DNA of 64,000 nucleotides, taken from Erigeron canadensis (lineage: Eukaryota; Streptophyta; Magnoliopsida; Asterales; Asteraceae). Below, one piece after another: positions 10,822 to 26,327 of this stretch. The position numbers and the translations under genes were made by a program. Within the stretch, counting starts at the first letter, position 1. Each line of letters begins with the position of its first letter. The stretch lies in NCBI RefSeq assembly GCF_010389155.1, contig NC_057769.1, positions 4,398,235-4,462,234 on the forward strand, written 5' to 3'. The notes under the pieces were generated by a model that was given only the letters and a program-made list of their open reading frames with translations, was not told the DNA's origin and made no database searches.

Positions 10822-12964
10822 TTGGTTATATATTCACAAGTTTGAACAAGTTTAACATAGAATCAACTATAAAACCAAGACTACTACCAATATTGCAACA
10901 AGAGAAAAAATGCAAATAGATGATACAAAAATCGAAAAATATATACCAATATCGTAACTTTTAGGTCATCCATAATATATACGTACATCAAAATGTACAT
11001 TAAAATTGTGCAAACTTTGATAATTAATCAGGATGAGACATTCTAAAATAACAAACTGCAAACAAAGTTTACAAACTTATGGTGGACTGATTACAAACAA
11101 TTTACTCATGCAGTCATGCATAAATAACGACGAGCAAAGTGGAAGTTGTTTTGTTGAATTTCATTTGAAACGACATCGTATTTGTTATTCTATATTCGGG
11201 GCTCAAGTACCTAATATCCATATATATACTTAATTTTTCCTAATAGTTATGTGAATACGTACTAATTAACTCCGTGACATAACCAGAATAATGAAAAAAA
11301 ATCCAAGGTCAAAATAAAATGCAAATAGACATTATAAGTACGAAATGATACAATTAATACCAAGTTTTTCTTATTTGGTCATGCATGGACCATTGGCTGA
11401 ATTGAAGTAGTGAAAACATGTAGCTACGCTTAAAAATGGAAATCTAAAATTTTGATAACCACAAAATACTCTTAAAACCTTTCTTCCAAACTTTTTTTTT
11501 TTTTTCAAACTTAAAACCCATATCACCTCTCATAGACACACCCATACATGTTACTGTTGTCACCGTCACCGTCACCATCACCATCATCATCACTAATCGC
11601 TGCTCTCCTTCATGACATCACCATCGTCGTTGTATTGTACAGGTACTCCTTTAGTTACATGATGAAAAAAAAGGCTTTTAAAACACCTGACTCACGAAAT
11701 ATGTCTTTTTTGTACACCTACACGACACTATAAGTAGCAACATACATATTACATTTATTATTATTAATAATATATATATTTTTTTTTAAAGTTAGTTTCG
11801 GTTCAGACGTGCTGTAGGCAATTTTAACCAACAAATCGTTGGATTTCCGACCCTCTTCTCATGGAAAATACCTTGAGATGAGAAACGCAAGACCTTGCGA
11901 AAAACTCACATCCAGAGCCCACATAGTAGATTTAGAAGATACCCCGGGCCACGACCAACCCACTTAAGTGGAGTTGGTTACATATTACATTTATTAAGAT
12001 TTTTATTGATGATCATTGTTAACTTATAGCTCTGCTAATAATATGAGGTGTATTGACGAATAATGCATATAGGTAATTGTAAAATTTATTGTCGTAGAGG
12101 TAGATGCACATTGCATAAAATTTCGAACCATTTGATGATATATTATACTAATTTTGAAAGCAAATATCTTTGTTGATTATGTGTCTACTCTATCTTGCTT
12201 CTATGATTAAACTCGGCCTCGTGTGTAAACTGATTTAAGTTCGAAGAAAACAAAAATAGATGGCAGTGAGAAAGATCGAAGAGTCAAATTTCCTATAAAG
12301 GGGTGTACGAAAATCATAAGATATGGAATATATTAAATTCCAACTTTTGGAATATTTATGATTAATATGACGTGAAAATCCCTTAGAATAGGCTTCTCTT
12401 ATTTGTAACTATTCGCACAAAATCAAGATTATCATGATTTTAAGGTCTCCTTTGTCTTTGACAAATGCTTTTACATTGCTTAATTAGTATGTCCCTTTTT
12501 TAGTATTTGTAAAACTATAGTGGTTTTGTATCTTTCTATATATTAATTTCATTTTTTGAGGATAACTTATTGATATTTGAGTATGGTTGTCGAGTACTTT
12601 CTAAAATAATAACTATAAATAAAGATTGTTAATGTATGTGACTCACACAGTCATTATTTTATTGTTTGTATAAAATAAAAATTTATTTTCAAGATATAGA
12701 TATCAAGATTTAAACTTGACACGTCGAGATTAGAAGATCATGTGCTCTAATGCAACAAATCCCTTCAAATTTTTATAAATACAATCAAAGTTCGGAGGCG
12801 ATTTTACAATTGAAGATTAAATAAATAAATAAATTTTAACAATGAATCAAGCTCATCAAAATGTGAAAATACATTTGCCGAATAATAAACAAATTATATT
12901 ATTCACATACGATATGTCCTTCTCTAACTTTTTTTTTTTTTTATTCTTTTCGAACATTCAGTTG
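10822..12964. other. AT-rich intergenic DNA
   Basis: No gene found. A block at about 11800-11980 is more GC-rich and has a SINE- or LTR-remnant look (ttggatttccgaccc and ccccgggccacgacc), but no ends were found. The short ORFs at 11033 and 11548 are not protein-like. Confidence 0.4.
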
Positions 12965-13070
12965 GTATACGACATCAGGGAAACCTTATCATATAATGGT
13001 AAAGTTTTGTACGTTCCCTAGAAAACGAGATGTTAAATGTGTGTCGTTACAAGTATTCAGGGGGAACACC
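12965..13070 (-). mobile_element. SINE-B remnant
   Basis: Minus-strand match to the body of the SINE at 28853-29068: the shared pieces include 'taccattRtatRRtRaagRt' and 'cctgaat-ac-tgtaacg'. The head with the pol III boxes is unclear here, so it is a decayed or partial copy. Confidence 0.55.
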
Positions 13071-13788
13071 CAATACTTCACATTGCTAAGAATCTAACTC
13101 AAAAGTATAAGTAAGACCCGAAAAATTTATAATCAGTTGCGCTGACCATCATAGTTTAATCGTTATATAATTATATATGAGTTAATTAAAATGATGTCAC
13201 TGTAATTAAATTGTAGCATTCACATTAATTCTATGCCTTTATATACACAAACAAAAAACACTACAAAATTATTAAAAACCCACAATGTTTTCTATATAAT
13301 ATATAGATATAGATTAACTAAATTTAATGTAAGTACATCACTAAGATACTTAGAGGGTATTTTTAATTGCGTTTTAAGCTAATTAACGGATTATTGCGTT
13401 TGCTTAACATAGATAAGGAAGAAACATACCTGTCAATTTAATTAATTACTTGTATTTACGTTTTTACAAAAAACATAATTCTAAAAAAAAAAAAAAGGTC
13501 GAGACATGTTTTCCCAAAAGTCTCGAACACCCCCTTGGCTTTATATAAATTTTGGTTATTGCTTATGATCTAGAGTACTATACTTTTTTGGTTAGAAAAT
13601 ATTTTAGATACATATGTAGCAATTCATACTAGATTATTGAATTATCTTTCAAAATAGAAGTTTATATAGTCTATATATCTAATCATATATTATATAAAAA
13701 TATTTTAATTTGTCCAGCTGGATATTTTTATGTGTGATTTATAGGCTTCCACACCCTTAACCCCACCCTCCACATATCTCTTCTCCTA

Positions 13789-13798
13789 CTATAAATAT
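13789..13798 (+). promoter_or_regulatory. TATA box of the MIR390 primary transcript
   Basis: ctataaatat followed 25-35 bp later by CA-rich sequence (tcaccacacatcactatg) suitable for a start site. It lies about 250 bp upstream of the miR390 hairpin on the same strand. A CT-rich stretch (ctcttctcctac) precedes it, as often seen in plant core promoters. Confidence 0.6.
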
Positions 13799-14040
13799 GA
13801 CCTTGGCCCCTTTGCTTTCACCACACATCACTATGAACACTCCCATCACTTTTATCCTCTCATAGTAAACGCACATTCATGTTCATAGTCACACACACAT
13901 GTATGTATTCATATGATATTGATACACACATTCACCCACATACATTTTAATGTATAAAAACTTGTGTTGGCAATGTATGATGTGGGTGAGATTGTGATAA
14001 TTCTAACCATGACGGTGATAATTGTTAAAGTTATATAAAA

Positions 14041-14143
14041 GCAGAAAGAATCCGTAAAGCTCAGGAGGGATAGCGCCCGCTCATACATATGAATGGATGT
14101 TTATGTGGCGCTATCTATCCTGAGCCTCACGGTTTCTTTATGC
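14041..14143 (+). ncRNA. MIR390: MIR390 precursor hairpin
   Basis: The 5' arm holds a 21-nt segment at 14057-14077 identical to the conserved plant miR390 (begins AAGCTCAGGAGGG, ends TAGCGCC). The 3' arm at 14109-14129 (begins CGCTATCTATCC) fits the star strand with 2-nt 3' overhangs; mismatches are limited to the duplex ends and the centre (G-A and G-T). The lower stem continues: gcagaaagaatccgt at 14041 pairs with acggtttctttatgc ending at 14143. The loop is about 31 nt. Known role: loaded into AGO7, miR390 cuts TAS3 RNA and starts tasiRNAs that repress ARF2/3/4, affecting leaf polarity and phase change. A TATA box is about 250 bp upstream. It sits isolated between Helitrons and SINEs. Confidence 0.95.
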
Positions 14144-15726
14144 TCCATCTCTCTATTTTCCTAATTACCTTTCAATACGAATATGCTTGAAGTTGTTGTG
14201 TGGTATGATTCTCTCTACTCATATACAATTTTTGTTGTCTTTAGCGTCTTAATTATTCGTTTTGACGGTTAATTTCTAATGAAATTTAGTGTTCGAAAAA
14301 TGAATAAAACATGCTTATACATACACATGCACACATATACTCTGTTAAATTTTTTTTATAATAATACATAGTTTTGATCGATCATCATATCAGAATGTAA
14401 TTCGGAAAAAAAAATGCTACTCTTTAAAAGTAACCGGTTAAGTTTCACAATGCTGATTTGTATTGTTTGAAAACGTATACACAACTACGTTTGTTAGGAA
14501 AAAAAAAAAACTGAATCGCTATCTATCTATCTATATTAGATTCCTATCCTGTAACTTATTTGATTTCTTGCATTATTGTGATTAATTAATAGTTTATATT
14601 TTCCAGCTAATCTACGTCGTATAAGGAGTATATGCTTTCTTTTATTTTTCTCATTTCAATATCTTGAAAGATCCCATTATGCAAACTATCTGATAAGATA
14701 TTGACTGACGATTCGCAACCTTGAAAGTATAGTGAATTTATATTGATTTTAGTTACATTTAGATTAGATTTATATATATATACTTCGGAATAGTTTGAAT
14801 TTGATATATCAAATATGGTCTTTGCCTCTTCACATTTATAACAAACTAACCTTTCACCTTATAATTAAAAAAAAATACACATTTAAAATACTCTGTATTA
14901 AACATATCTACAAAAATCTATCCTTACAAATATAGAATTGAGACTGGAACCATGATAAACTAATCCAATGTAAAAAACTTTACCAATAAAATAGACCAAC
15001 AAACACATTGACAAAAAAGTTTGATTTTAATCAAATGGGACAAGTTTTGAACATTATCGCTCTCTCCTATCTTTAAAACATTTTCAATGGGGTTTAATTT
15101 AATTTGTTTTATCTTCTCATTTTTATCTTATAATTATGCTTTCATGACAGGTTATTCCCTTCTATATATATATATATATATATATATCTCGTAGAGTTAA
15201 TGAGCCTTAATTTTCTTGACAAATGTAATGAAATACTTTTATGGTAGTATATATTACGAGTACTTATTAGGAGAGGTTGCACCATATTTTATCATTAATG
15301 GGTGGTTGTGTTTACATATTGATGCGTTAGTGAGTTTTTACCGAGTGAACCTAATACTGTATCATATTTGTTCACCGTTAAAAATATAATCGTAATAATA
15401 AAGTTTAAATATTTGACATAAGTTCCTAGTTACAATATACCTTGCTCCAAATTTATGATTCTGATGAGTGGTTTTTGTGTAAGCAGGAATAATTAGTGAC
15501 AGTCATCAATTAATGCTATCTGAGATCTCAGGTATCTCTGCTGAATGTGAAAACTAAAAAGGGCATTTGTATATGTTGATTTATATACGTTAGTTTCACA
15601 AATACAATGGAGTAGTCTTTTTACCAAATTATATATATCGAATTTATAATGATTTGTATCTGACAAGTTTGTTTAAATTTTGGTAAATTAATATAAGTCC
15701 GCTTTTCACAAAAATGTTAAACATAA
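14144..15726. other. AT-rich DNA downstream of MIR390
   Basis: No gene seen. The first few hundred bases probably include the 3' part of the primary miRNA transcript. Contains (ctat)n at about 14520 and (ta)n at 15164-15187. Confidence 0.4.
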
Positions 15727-15740
15727 TTTAAGTAGAAAAA

Positions 15741-15974
15741 GAAAAGTAACTGCTCAATGCCTTTTCTGCGAGTTTTGAGCCCCAATACCTCGACGGTGTA
15801 TAGGGGAGGTTAAGATGTAGGCAGACCTTACCTCTACCAAAATAAAGAGGCTGCTTCCGTTTTCTACCTAAATGGTAGAAAAGGCCCTCCAACCTTTGCA
15901 GGGGATGAGGATCGAACCCATGACCTCTGTCTCCAGAGGCAAGGATGTTTACCACTGATCCAATCATAATGTTT
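15741..15974 (-). mobile_element. tRNA-derived SINE (SINE-A, Au-like)
   Basis: Flanked by a 14-bp direct repeat tttaagtagaaaaa (15727-15740 and 15975-15988). On the minus strand the head has pol III box A-like tggatcagtgg and box B ggttcgatcct, spaced as in a tRNA, then a body with 'aggtaaggtctgcctacatc'. That body resembles the Au SINE found across flowering plants; the name is from memory of the family. The 95-codon ORF across it (15728-16015) is not a gene. Confidence 0.85.
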
Positions 15975-16016
15975 TTTAAGTAGAAAAATAAGATTACTAT
16001 ATAAACTTTGAACAAA

Positions 16017-16482
16017 TCTATACTATATTATAAAGCAGATTTTTCCTAGATTTTCAACATTGAACTTGAATTTAATATTGAATTTAAGTACTTTCCCAAA
16101 ATGTCCCTCCTATCTACTCTATATTTATCTAAAATAACTATAGTACCCTTTCTCTCTCATCAAATATCAACCAATCATCTTTTTTCTCTCTCCTCTATAA
16201 ATCATTTATTCCTCCAATTCATTCAAAATCTTTTATCTCAAAAATCGTACATCGATAAATTATAAAAATTGTATAGGTGTTCTTAAAATTTCATGGTCTT
16301 TCATTAGAGATGTCATTCGATATTCTTTCGACAAATTTTTAAATCCGAGGGCGGAGCCTGTACGGCTAAGGCATTTGACTATTATACTCCATGTCATATC
16401 AACTCCTATAACCTATCATACTTTATGACCTAGGTATCACCCCACCATCTCACTGCCGCAACACACGGGTACTTGCTCTCGT
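16017..16482 (+). mobile_element. Non-autonomous Helitron, both ends visible
   Basis: Starts TCTATACTATATTATAAAGC right after an A, a typical plant Helitron 5' end, and ends with a GC hairpin region (ccgcaacacacggg) and tacttgctctcgt. The minus-strand copy at 52610-52982 has the same two ends. Internal text such as 'aaaattcgtcgaaag' in reverse is shared. No Rep/helicase coding. Confidence 0.75.
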
Positions 16483-17135
16483 ATTGATGAAATAAAAATA
16501 ACAAAAACAACATTAGAACTGATTCTATGACATTTTGAAGAATTTTACTGCTTTATTTAGTTCTATTACTATATTACTAAATGTACGAAATTTTTTAATT
16601 GTTTAAAGTACCGTACGACTATAATTATTTGGGGATAAAAATTACGACTATTTTTTTCATAAATTGCAGAGCCTTTAATGTAAAATGGATGTTGACTCCT
16701 TTTCCAACTTCGTTTAGTTCACGTCTGCATTATTATATTTGACTCTTCAATTTTCAATGCATTTTACTTTTTAGGATTTTTTTTTCTCCCATGTTTCTAA
16801 ACTAATATTATACTGATGCATGTTTTAGAAAATCTTAATAACATTTTATTCTATTTCTTCACCCTCTTAATAAATTTAACAAGTTTTTTATATTTTATGT
16901 AATGCGCCACAAGTTATCTTTATCACTTATCAGGTTATCGGTTTAATTAGTTTGACGTCATAAACCATAATTAGTATAGCTGATATAACCGATTTTGATA
17001 TAATCGAAGGTTTTTAAAAAGTCTTTTCATCCTTGAATAGATATAAATCATTTTACATCTCATGTTTTATCTACTTATTTAGTACTCATCAAATATCGTT
17101 AACATTACATTGACGGTCAACTATTTATATACATC

Positions 17136-17545
17136 ACTAGTGCTCAGACCCGTCTATTGGACGCGTAGTCTCAAGATATATAAATCTTATAATAATTATG
17201 AAACAAAAAACGTATGACAAATATCACAATTTAATGAATACGAAAGTTAAAGAATGAAACATATGAAAATTAACTCCATATAAATATTGATTGCAGTTTA
17301 CCTTTTTTTTCCCCAAACTTTAGTTAAATAAAAAGAGAAACAAAAAATGTACGACCAATATCACAACTTAATCAATACGAAAGCTAAAAAAAATATATGA
17401 AAATTAACTCCATATAAATATTGATTATAGTTTATCCCTTTTTTAACAAAAAGAAACATATGAAAATTAACTCTATATAAATATTGATTTTAGTTTAACT
17501 TTTTTTTCCCCAACTTTAGTTAAATAAAAAGAGAAGCAAAAAGTG
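17136..17545 (-). mobile_element. Helitron 3' end with internal direct repeats
   Basis: On the minus strand a hairpin of the cgtccaatagacggg type is followed by CTAGT ending at 17136. Just inside, a unit of about 120 bp recurs three times (about 17198-17330, 17331-17455, 17455-17545), each with 'gaaaattaactcYatataaa' followed by an oligo-T tract. The 5' end was not found. Confidence 0.55.
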
Positions 17546-18337
17546 TAGAGTATATAATTTGAAAATACATACCAGTTAATCAACAAAGACCATCTCGAAC
17601 ATTTTGATTTTCATCGGGTTATTCCACTCCGAAGCAGTCCATACATGCACAACACGAAGTTGTAGATGATGGTTAACATGTGTTGGCTTAAGATCTTCAA
17701 GATGAACTAATGTGGACTTATTTTTTGTTGTTGATGAAGAAACCATAATGAACCTATAATGGACAACAAACTAAATTAAAATATATAATAATAACAACAT
17801 AAGAATTCAATGTTAAATAATAATAATAATGATTAAATATGAACAAAGTAAAACGGTAGATTGATAGGAACCGTTTGATCGCATGTACCGAATTGGTACC
17901 CACATAACTTCCAACAGGGATAGTGTCAAAATAATTCAACCACTTAAATTCAATTCTGCATCTGGCAAGATTCGAACCCAGGTTGCTCCTAAAAAGTGGC
18001 AGCTGGTGGCCAACTCTTCTACGAAGAGTTGGTTAGCAAAGTATATAAATAATAAAACCTTTTTGGTAATCGATCATGGTTTTTTTTTGCCGTAGGCTTC
18101 TTCGAGAATATGTGGGCGTTTTTTCTAGGTGATATATATATATAGATGATAATAATAATAAAGATTTTTCAATAAGATTTTTTTTAAAGGTCGGCCATTT
18201 TTTATTAAATAAATATTAAAAAAATAGAATAGTAATAAGAAGATAATATTAGGCTAAACGAGGAAGATTATGGGTGCCAAGTGTACCTCAAACGCCCTCT
18301 TTTATATATATATATATATATATATACCTTTTATTGA
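17546..18337. other. Intergenic with a tRNA-like stretch
   Basis: Around 17960-18040 the minus strand has box-B-like ggttcgaatcttg after gagttggcca. It could be one more SINE head, but the ends are not definable. An (ata)n and (ta)n patch lies at 18125-18165. No gene. Confidence 0.35.
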
Positions 18338-18540
18338 AAGGTGAATTTTGTGAAAATTTCGTGTTGTGATTCGACAGCAAAAGGTCTAGCATACGTTGTT
18401 TTAGCCGAATCTGCGCTAGAGAGGTCTCTCGAAGTAAAAATACCTATTTCAAATATTCGATGGGGAAAACCTCCCTACTAATCTGTTCAAAAGACAAGAT
18501 GATTAATAGGGGTAAACTTTCCTCCTCAAACGAATATACA
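18338..18540 (-). mobile_element. SINE-C copy, 5'-truncated
   Basis: Minus-strand member of a family also at 24365-24675 and 29244-29580. The shared core is tctctagcgcagaYYcggYt followed by aaaacaacgta. The tRNA-like head present in the other two copies is missing, as expected of 5' truncation. Confidence 0.6.
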
Positions 18541-19857
18541 GACAAAGGAATTACTACAAACTTAAATATCAACCTATAAAATATCGAACCATAACGTAAT
18601 GTGTACATACTTAATTCTTTAGTATTGTTTTTCTTTTATTTATACAATTTACAGCATATTATATTATTTATAATATAATGATTGAAAGTTATATATTCTT
18701 TGTATCTTGAGGATGAAATATGTAGTATGATCGAGATGGTAAAACAAGGTGGTTGAAGAAACATGAAAACACTAGTATATGTCTTCAATATCTTAGTCAA
18801 ACAAGTGGGCTATGCATTGATTTTTCCAACTCCACATTTTCTTTTTTTCAATATCAGCCGATTAAATCCAAGACGAAAAAAAAACAAAACGGATAGTTAA
18901 AAGTTGATTACTCGTATGTACATTGTACGTGTATGACGAAAACGGTAGACAATTTTGGGTAGTTTTTCTAATTAAGTTCAAAGTTAAGTTAATGTCCTCA
19001 ATTTCAGAAAGAACGAAAAAAAAATAAATTTCTTGTTCGGGAAGTGATATAGCTACCATATTATTTGATACAATTTTCATTAAATACAACTTTTAAAACT
19101 ATCTATACAAGTCAACAATGCATAAGTGTGGTATAGATATCAAAATATATGGTAGCTAAAAAAAAGTAAATAACTAGAAACCTTCTAGTTCCATGTATTG
19201 TCTTGGTATTCATTGACTATATTATCTCCCTTTTAGTTGTAGTCACCGTGTAGAAGTATAGAAAGTGATGTGTCATTTTTATATTGGGTGAAAAAATTTA
19301 TAGTTGGTGTCATTGAATTTTAAAGGTAAAATGGTCTAATATTATGCTTAATATAATAATTAGAATCGTGTTTACATGATGAGGGACGATAAATTGTGTC
19401 TCGTATTGAGGACATAGGGGAACTATGGAAGACATGTAGTAAAGTAGCATTGGCATTTGGCAATACTCTATCATCCATGCCAGTAAATGGGCCATTTTAT
19501 TTAGATCTCATCTATGATAGTGTTGGGCTAATTACATGGGCTTCATGTAATTCAGTTGAATACTTGAATGAGTCATTTGTGAACTTTCGATTCCATTGGC
19601 ATTGAACTAATTCAAATTTTTTTTATAAAAAAAATCAATTATTTTAGAGATATAATACTGTAATGTTAATCAAATTTATTCAAATACTCACAAATGGTTT
19701 AATGGTACACAAATCACCGAAAACACGAAACAAAAACTCAAGTAATTTTTTTTTTTCAAATGACACTTTGACAAGTACTCGTCTTTAACAATCTTGAAAA
19801 ACCAACAAATATTCATAAATCCAATTATAGCAGCCAAAATGGATCATATCGAATATC
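18541..19857. other. Intergenic, downstream of the laccase
   Basis: AT-rich; holds the 3' UTR of the laccase at its right edge. A 69-codon plus ORF (19396-19605) is not recognised and has no supporting features. Confidence 0.4.
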
Positions 19858-22626
<2,769 letters not shown>

Positions 22627-22677
22627 TGTATGTGTTTGTGTTTTCAAGTGTGGTTTATGTTGAAATTGTTGGTGCAT

Positions 22678-22686
22678 TTATAGTGA
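22678..22686 (-). promoter_or_regulatory. TATA box of the laccase
   Basis: cactataaa on the minus strand, about 55 bp upstream of the chosen start codon (22626), giving an expected start site near 22650 and a short A-rich leader. Confidence 0.6.
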
Positions 22687-24364
22687 GATTAAGAGAGAGA
22701 TTAGGTTATGACTAATCAGTAGTCAAGTGAAAAACAATACAAATGGTGTCATTTAGTCTAACTAGAAGAGGGTTTTGGTGCAACCACTAACTATAATATC
22801 AATTGTTTTATCACTTGGCATGAAGGATGATGATCTTGAAAATTTCAAACCTAACTGTTTTTTTTTTTTTTTTTTCTTGTAATGATATTCCAGGGAATGA
22901 TTTTAGTGAAGATTTGGTACTAATTAGTTATTGGTACATCTCTTGTATGTCATTCAATTATATAAACGTCTACATTTCGATAAGTTGACAAAATATATCT
23001 CTACTTAATAGTTATTGATAGTTTGGGTGGTCTATAAAATCGTATAGTGTGGACCTATTTTATGTATGTACTCAAGTAATTTTCTCTTACAAATACATAC
23101 CAATCTAGATCATTAAAATTTGAAGGTAAAAGACATCTAACATATATATGAGAAACCAATGGTTATGTGCATAAATGGGGTAAAATTAAGGATTTTTTTG
23201 GCAACTGAAGTAATCTTCTATCCTTTTTTTTTTTTTTTTTTTTGCCATCCTTGTAACAGAAAAACTGGATGGTTGACTGGTTGTCATTTATGCTACTTAA
23301 GACGAGATTTCAGATTAAGTCTACCAAAGTGACGGTAAATGGCAATGTTAATACTTAATACTCTTTAAATAAGTTGATAGTGAGTTTAAGATTCCTTGTG
23401 TTTTGGGTATACATAACTTTAATTTTAATATGCACTCGGCTGATAGATTACGTCAAATGTTTTTACCTACTTGAATTGAACTAATCAACAGAGAAAAGTG
23501 AAAGGAAATACTCTACATTTTTTATGGTTAAAAAATTGTCAATTATGAAAAGTACATGTTGAATTTGCAATGTGAATAGTAATATCTATATATACATATA
23601 GAGTTATATATTTGGTTAGTTGACTCACTTTATTTTTTCTCATTACCATATAATATCCAAGTTAAAAGTTAAAACTGCCATGTGTAGTGATAAGATGATC
23701 TAGAAAATGTAGTTGGTTTGTAATTGACTTGGACAATCTATCGTATAGTTTCACGACGACTCTTTCACAAAGAAATTATGATCACATGATCATATTCTAT
23801 TCATGAATTTCCATGCTACATGTCTATAGTAGCAATCAAAATGAATTCTATTCTGTAGAGTAGTTTTTTTATGCTCGAGACAACTGAACAAACATGAACA
23901 CTTAAATAAGCTGATTTTAGTGTTTAGTTTGTTCTTTTGTGAGATTTAACCGAAATGAATACGAGCTATCATATGAACAAATTTAAGTCACGTAAGAAAA
24001 TAAGCTTTCATATTCGTTCATTTATGAAAGTAAAAGTAATATATCCGTAACGAAGTCTTACAAGTGGATACAATGTTGAAGTATTATTTCTATGGTACAC
24101 GCGGATATACTAGGATATAAAATAATGAAATATACAAATGAATCTCAACAAACTACTTATTATAAATTGAACTTACAATTTGTTTTGTGTGTTCTTTGTT
24201 TAGCTTAACAAAAAAAATTTGTTTATGCATTACAAGTTATACATTATTATGAGAAAATTTTATGAGGTAATATTTAATGTATAAAATACTACTTATACTT
24301 TTTATGTAATAAGATACTAATGACAGCACTTAATATAATTATCATTTTTCCTATCTTTTTTGAA
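22687..24364. other. Laccase upstream region and AT-rich intergenic DNA
   Basis: Presumed laccase promoter at the left. Oligo-T tracts at 22858-22875 and 23225-23243. No gene or clear element end seen. Confidence 0.4.
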
Positions 24365-24675
24365 AGGTTTGGATTACTCGCTTGCAACAGGGGATCTACC
24401 TTACGTTGTTTTAACCGGGTCTGCGCTAGAGAGCCCTCTCACTCTCAATACCTAGTTGGAGGAAAAACTCTCAACAAAATAGCCGGAGAAACTCTCAAAT
24501 AAATTGCCCAAAGACACGATATTTAATTGATATAAAATTCTGCCCCCTCTGCAGGACTCAAACCTGCTTCACTGGAGAACTTTATTGTGAAATTCTTTCA
24601 AATGTCTTTCCCAAGTCTCGAACTCAAGACCTCCAACATGTAAAACTAGTGCTCAACCACTGAGCTATAATGGGA
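24365..24675 (-). mobile_element. tRNA-derived SINE (SINE-C)
   Basis: On the minus strand the head begins at about 24675 with a very good pol III box A (tagctcagtgg) and a box B-like agttcgagactt about 40 bp on. The body holds the family core with ctctctagcgcagacccggt. A second tRNA-like phrase, gcaggtttgagtcctgc, lies in the middle. It is not a tRNA gene: the arms do not fold. The ORF at 24320-24502 is an artefact of the body. Confidence 0.7.
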
Positions 24676-25593
24676 AGTACTTATCATTTTCCTATCTATT
24701 ATCAATCCTTATATAGTTATATATAAATTTCATAACTTAATAATATTATAGGTTTTAGGTAAAATAAAACAAGTATTAAAGTAAAACAAATAAAACAATA
24801 GGTTTTTCTTCTTTGAAAATCACCGTGCATCATGAAAATCATTTTGCATCAATTGTTTCGTGAATCTTTGTGCATCAATTTAACCATGATCTAAGGGTCA
24901 AGATCTTGTCTTATTTTATTTTACTTTAATATTTGTTTTACAATACCCAACCCCTTATATCATATTACAGGAAAAATTATTTGCTAAACCTGTGTGATAC
25001 ACAAGCGTAAATCTAGTAGCTACCTTAAAGACAGAATCTCAAACAACTTTACGTAAGGATGTTGGCTTAATTCACCCTTCAATCAAGGCAATAATTAGCA
25101 CTAACAAGGTTTAATCAAGATAGTTTGATCTAGAGACATGTACATTACAAAAGCATCAAACCAACTAAATTCAACAAAAGCAGTTATATCTTTGGTTTGT
25201 ATTTGTCAATTTAAGTACCTAATCGAAGAAGTTTGAATGAAAGCTATAGTAGTAAACATTATAAAGAAGTAGTATATATGTAACATGTATGAACCTGATA
25301 TCAACAAGACAATCGGTAAAAAAATGTAAAATTCAGTTATCTTTATTGCAATGGATCTCAATTCTATACAATCAACTTTTGGAGGAGCTCTTATAAACAG
25401 GCAAACACCATAAACAATAAGGCATTAAAACAAGGAGACACAGTATATTGAGTTGGGTATGCACATACATATCTTTAGCCCACGACAAGATCACACATAT
25501 TGTGTTGGACAATTTGCATCTTATTTTCATATAAATTCGTGAACATGCACAACTAAGCCTAATAATCAATCTTTTTTAACATACATTATTGCA
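24676..25593. other. Intergenic, no gene seen
   Basis: AT-rich; short ORFs only. Confidence 0.4.
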
Positions 25594-25601
25594 CTTGAGA
25601 T

Positions 25602-26040
25602 AATTGGCGGATCCATAGTGTTATTAGGGGAGTCCTAGGCACCTCCTCACATTAACCCAACAAATATTGATTTATATATTTTTAAGTTTTTTAACATCTT
25701 TACTTTAGATTTTCACTAAAATAAAAAAATGGATGTTGGTTTTTTATTATCATTAGGGTAGTATATATATGTCTTGTGTACTTAAATGAAACAATATATT
25801 TGTATTTTTATGATTTTGATATGTTAATAGCATGTTTGCATAATTCAATGAAAAAATTACAATCAAATGTTTTATGTACATCTAAGTTTTTATTTAAATA
25901 AAAAGCATACCTATTTCTGTATCATATAATAATCTTACATGTAACGTAAAACTAAACCTGAATATTCTTGAATCTTACCAACCCATATGTATTATCGTCT
26001 CTACTGCCCCTTCTTAAAAAATTTCTTGGATCCGCCACTG
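25602..26040. mobile_element. Non-autonomous hAT element
   Basis: Ends aattggcggatcca on the left and, read inward, cagtggcggatcca on the right. An exact 8-bp target duplication cttgagat flanks it (25594-25601 and 26041-26048). The interior is AT-rich with no ORF. The first bases of the left end have mutated from cagt to aatt. Confidence 0.88.
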
Positions 26041-26327
26041 CTTGAGATATAGATTCATAAATTTCATGCAAAATGAAGCTTAATAATCATCCCATTGGGG
26101 AATCTTGTATCTAAGATCAAGGGTGGATTATCTTCACTTCTTCATAAGTTTCTGCTACCAACAAACAAGGAATTTCATCTTGAAAATAAATGAGGAAGTT
26201 TTGTTATCTTGGTGCTCAATTGTGATAGAAAAATTTCAATAATTCCACATGATATATCATATTTTTCAAAGTGGGGTTAGTTTTTGTCTTTCATTGTTGT
26301 TTTTCGCCTCAGTTGGTTACATTGGTT

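Noticed and set aside
15890..15974. tRNA gene
   Set aside because: Same reasoning; it is flanked by a 14-bp target duplication and continues into a SINE body.
24541..24675. tRNA gene
   Set aside because: Good A and B boxes, but the acceptor and anticodon arms do not pair; it is a SINE head.
26271..26327. Start of the Harbinger ORF at the upstream ATG (MGLVFVFHC...)
   Set aside because: This part belongs to the duplicated non-coding segment also seen at 28784-29146; the family start is MDLEKGE at 26328.
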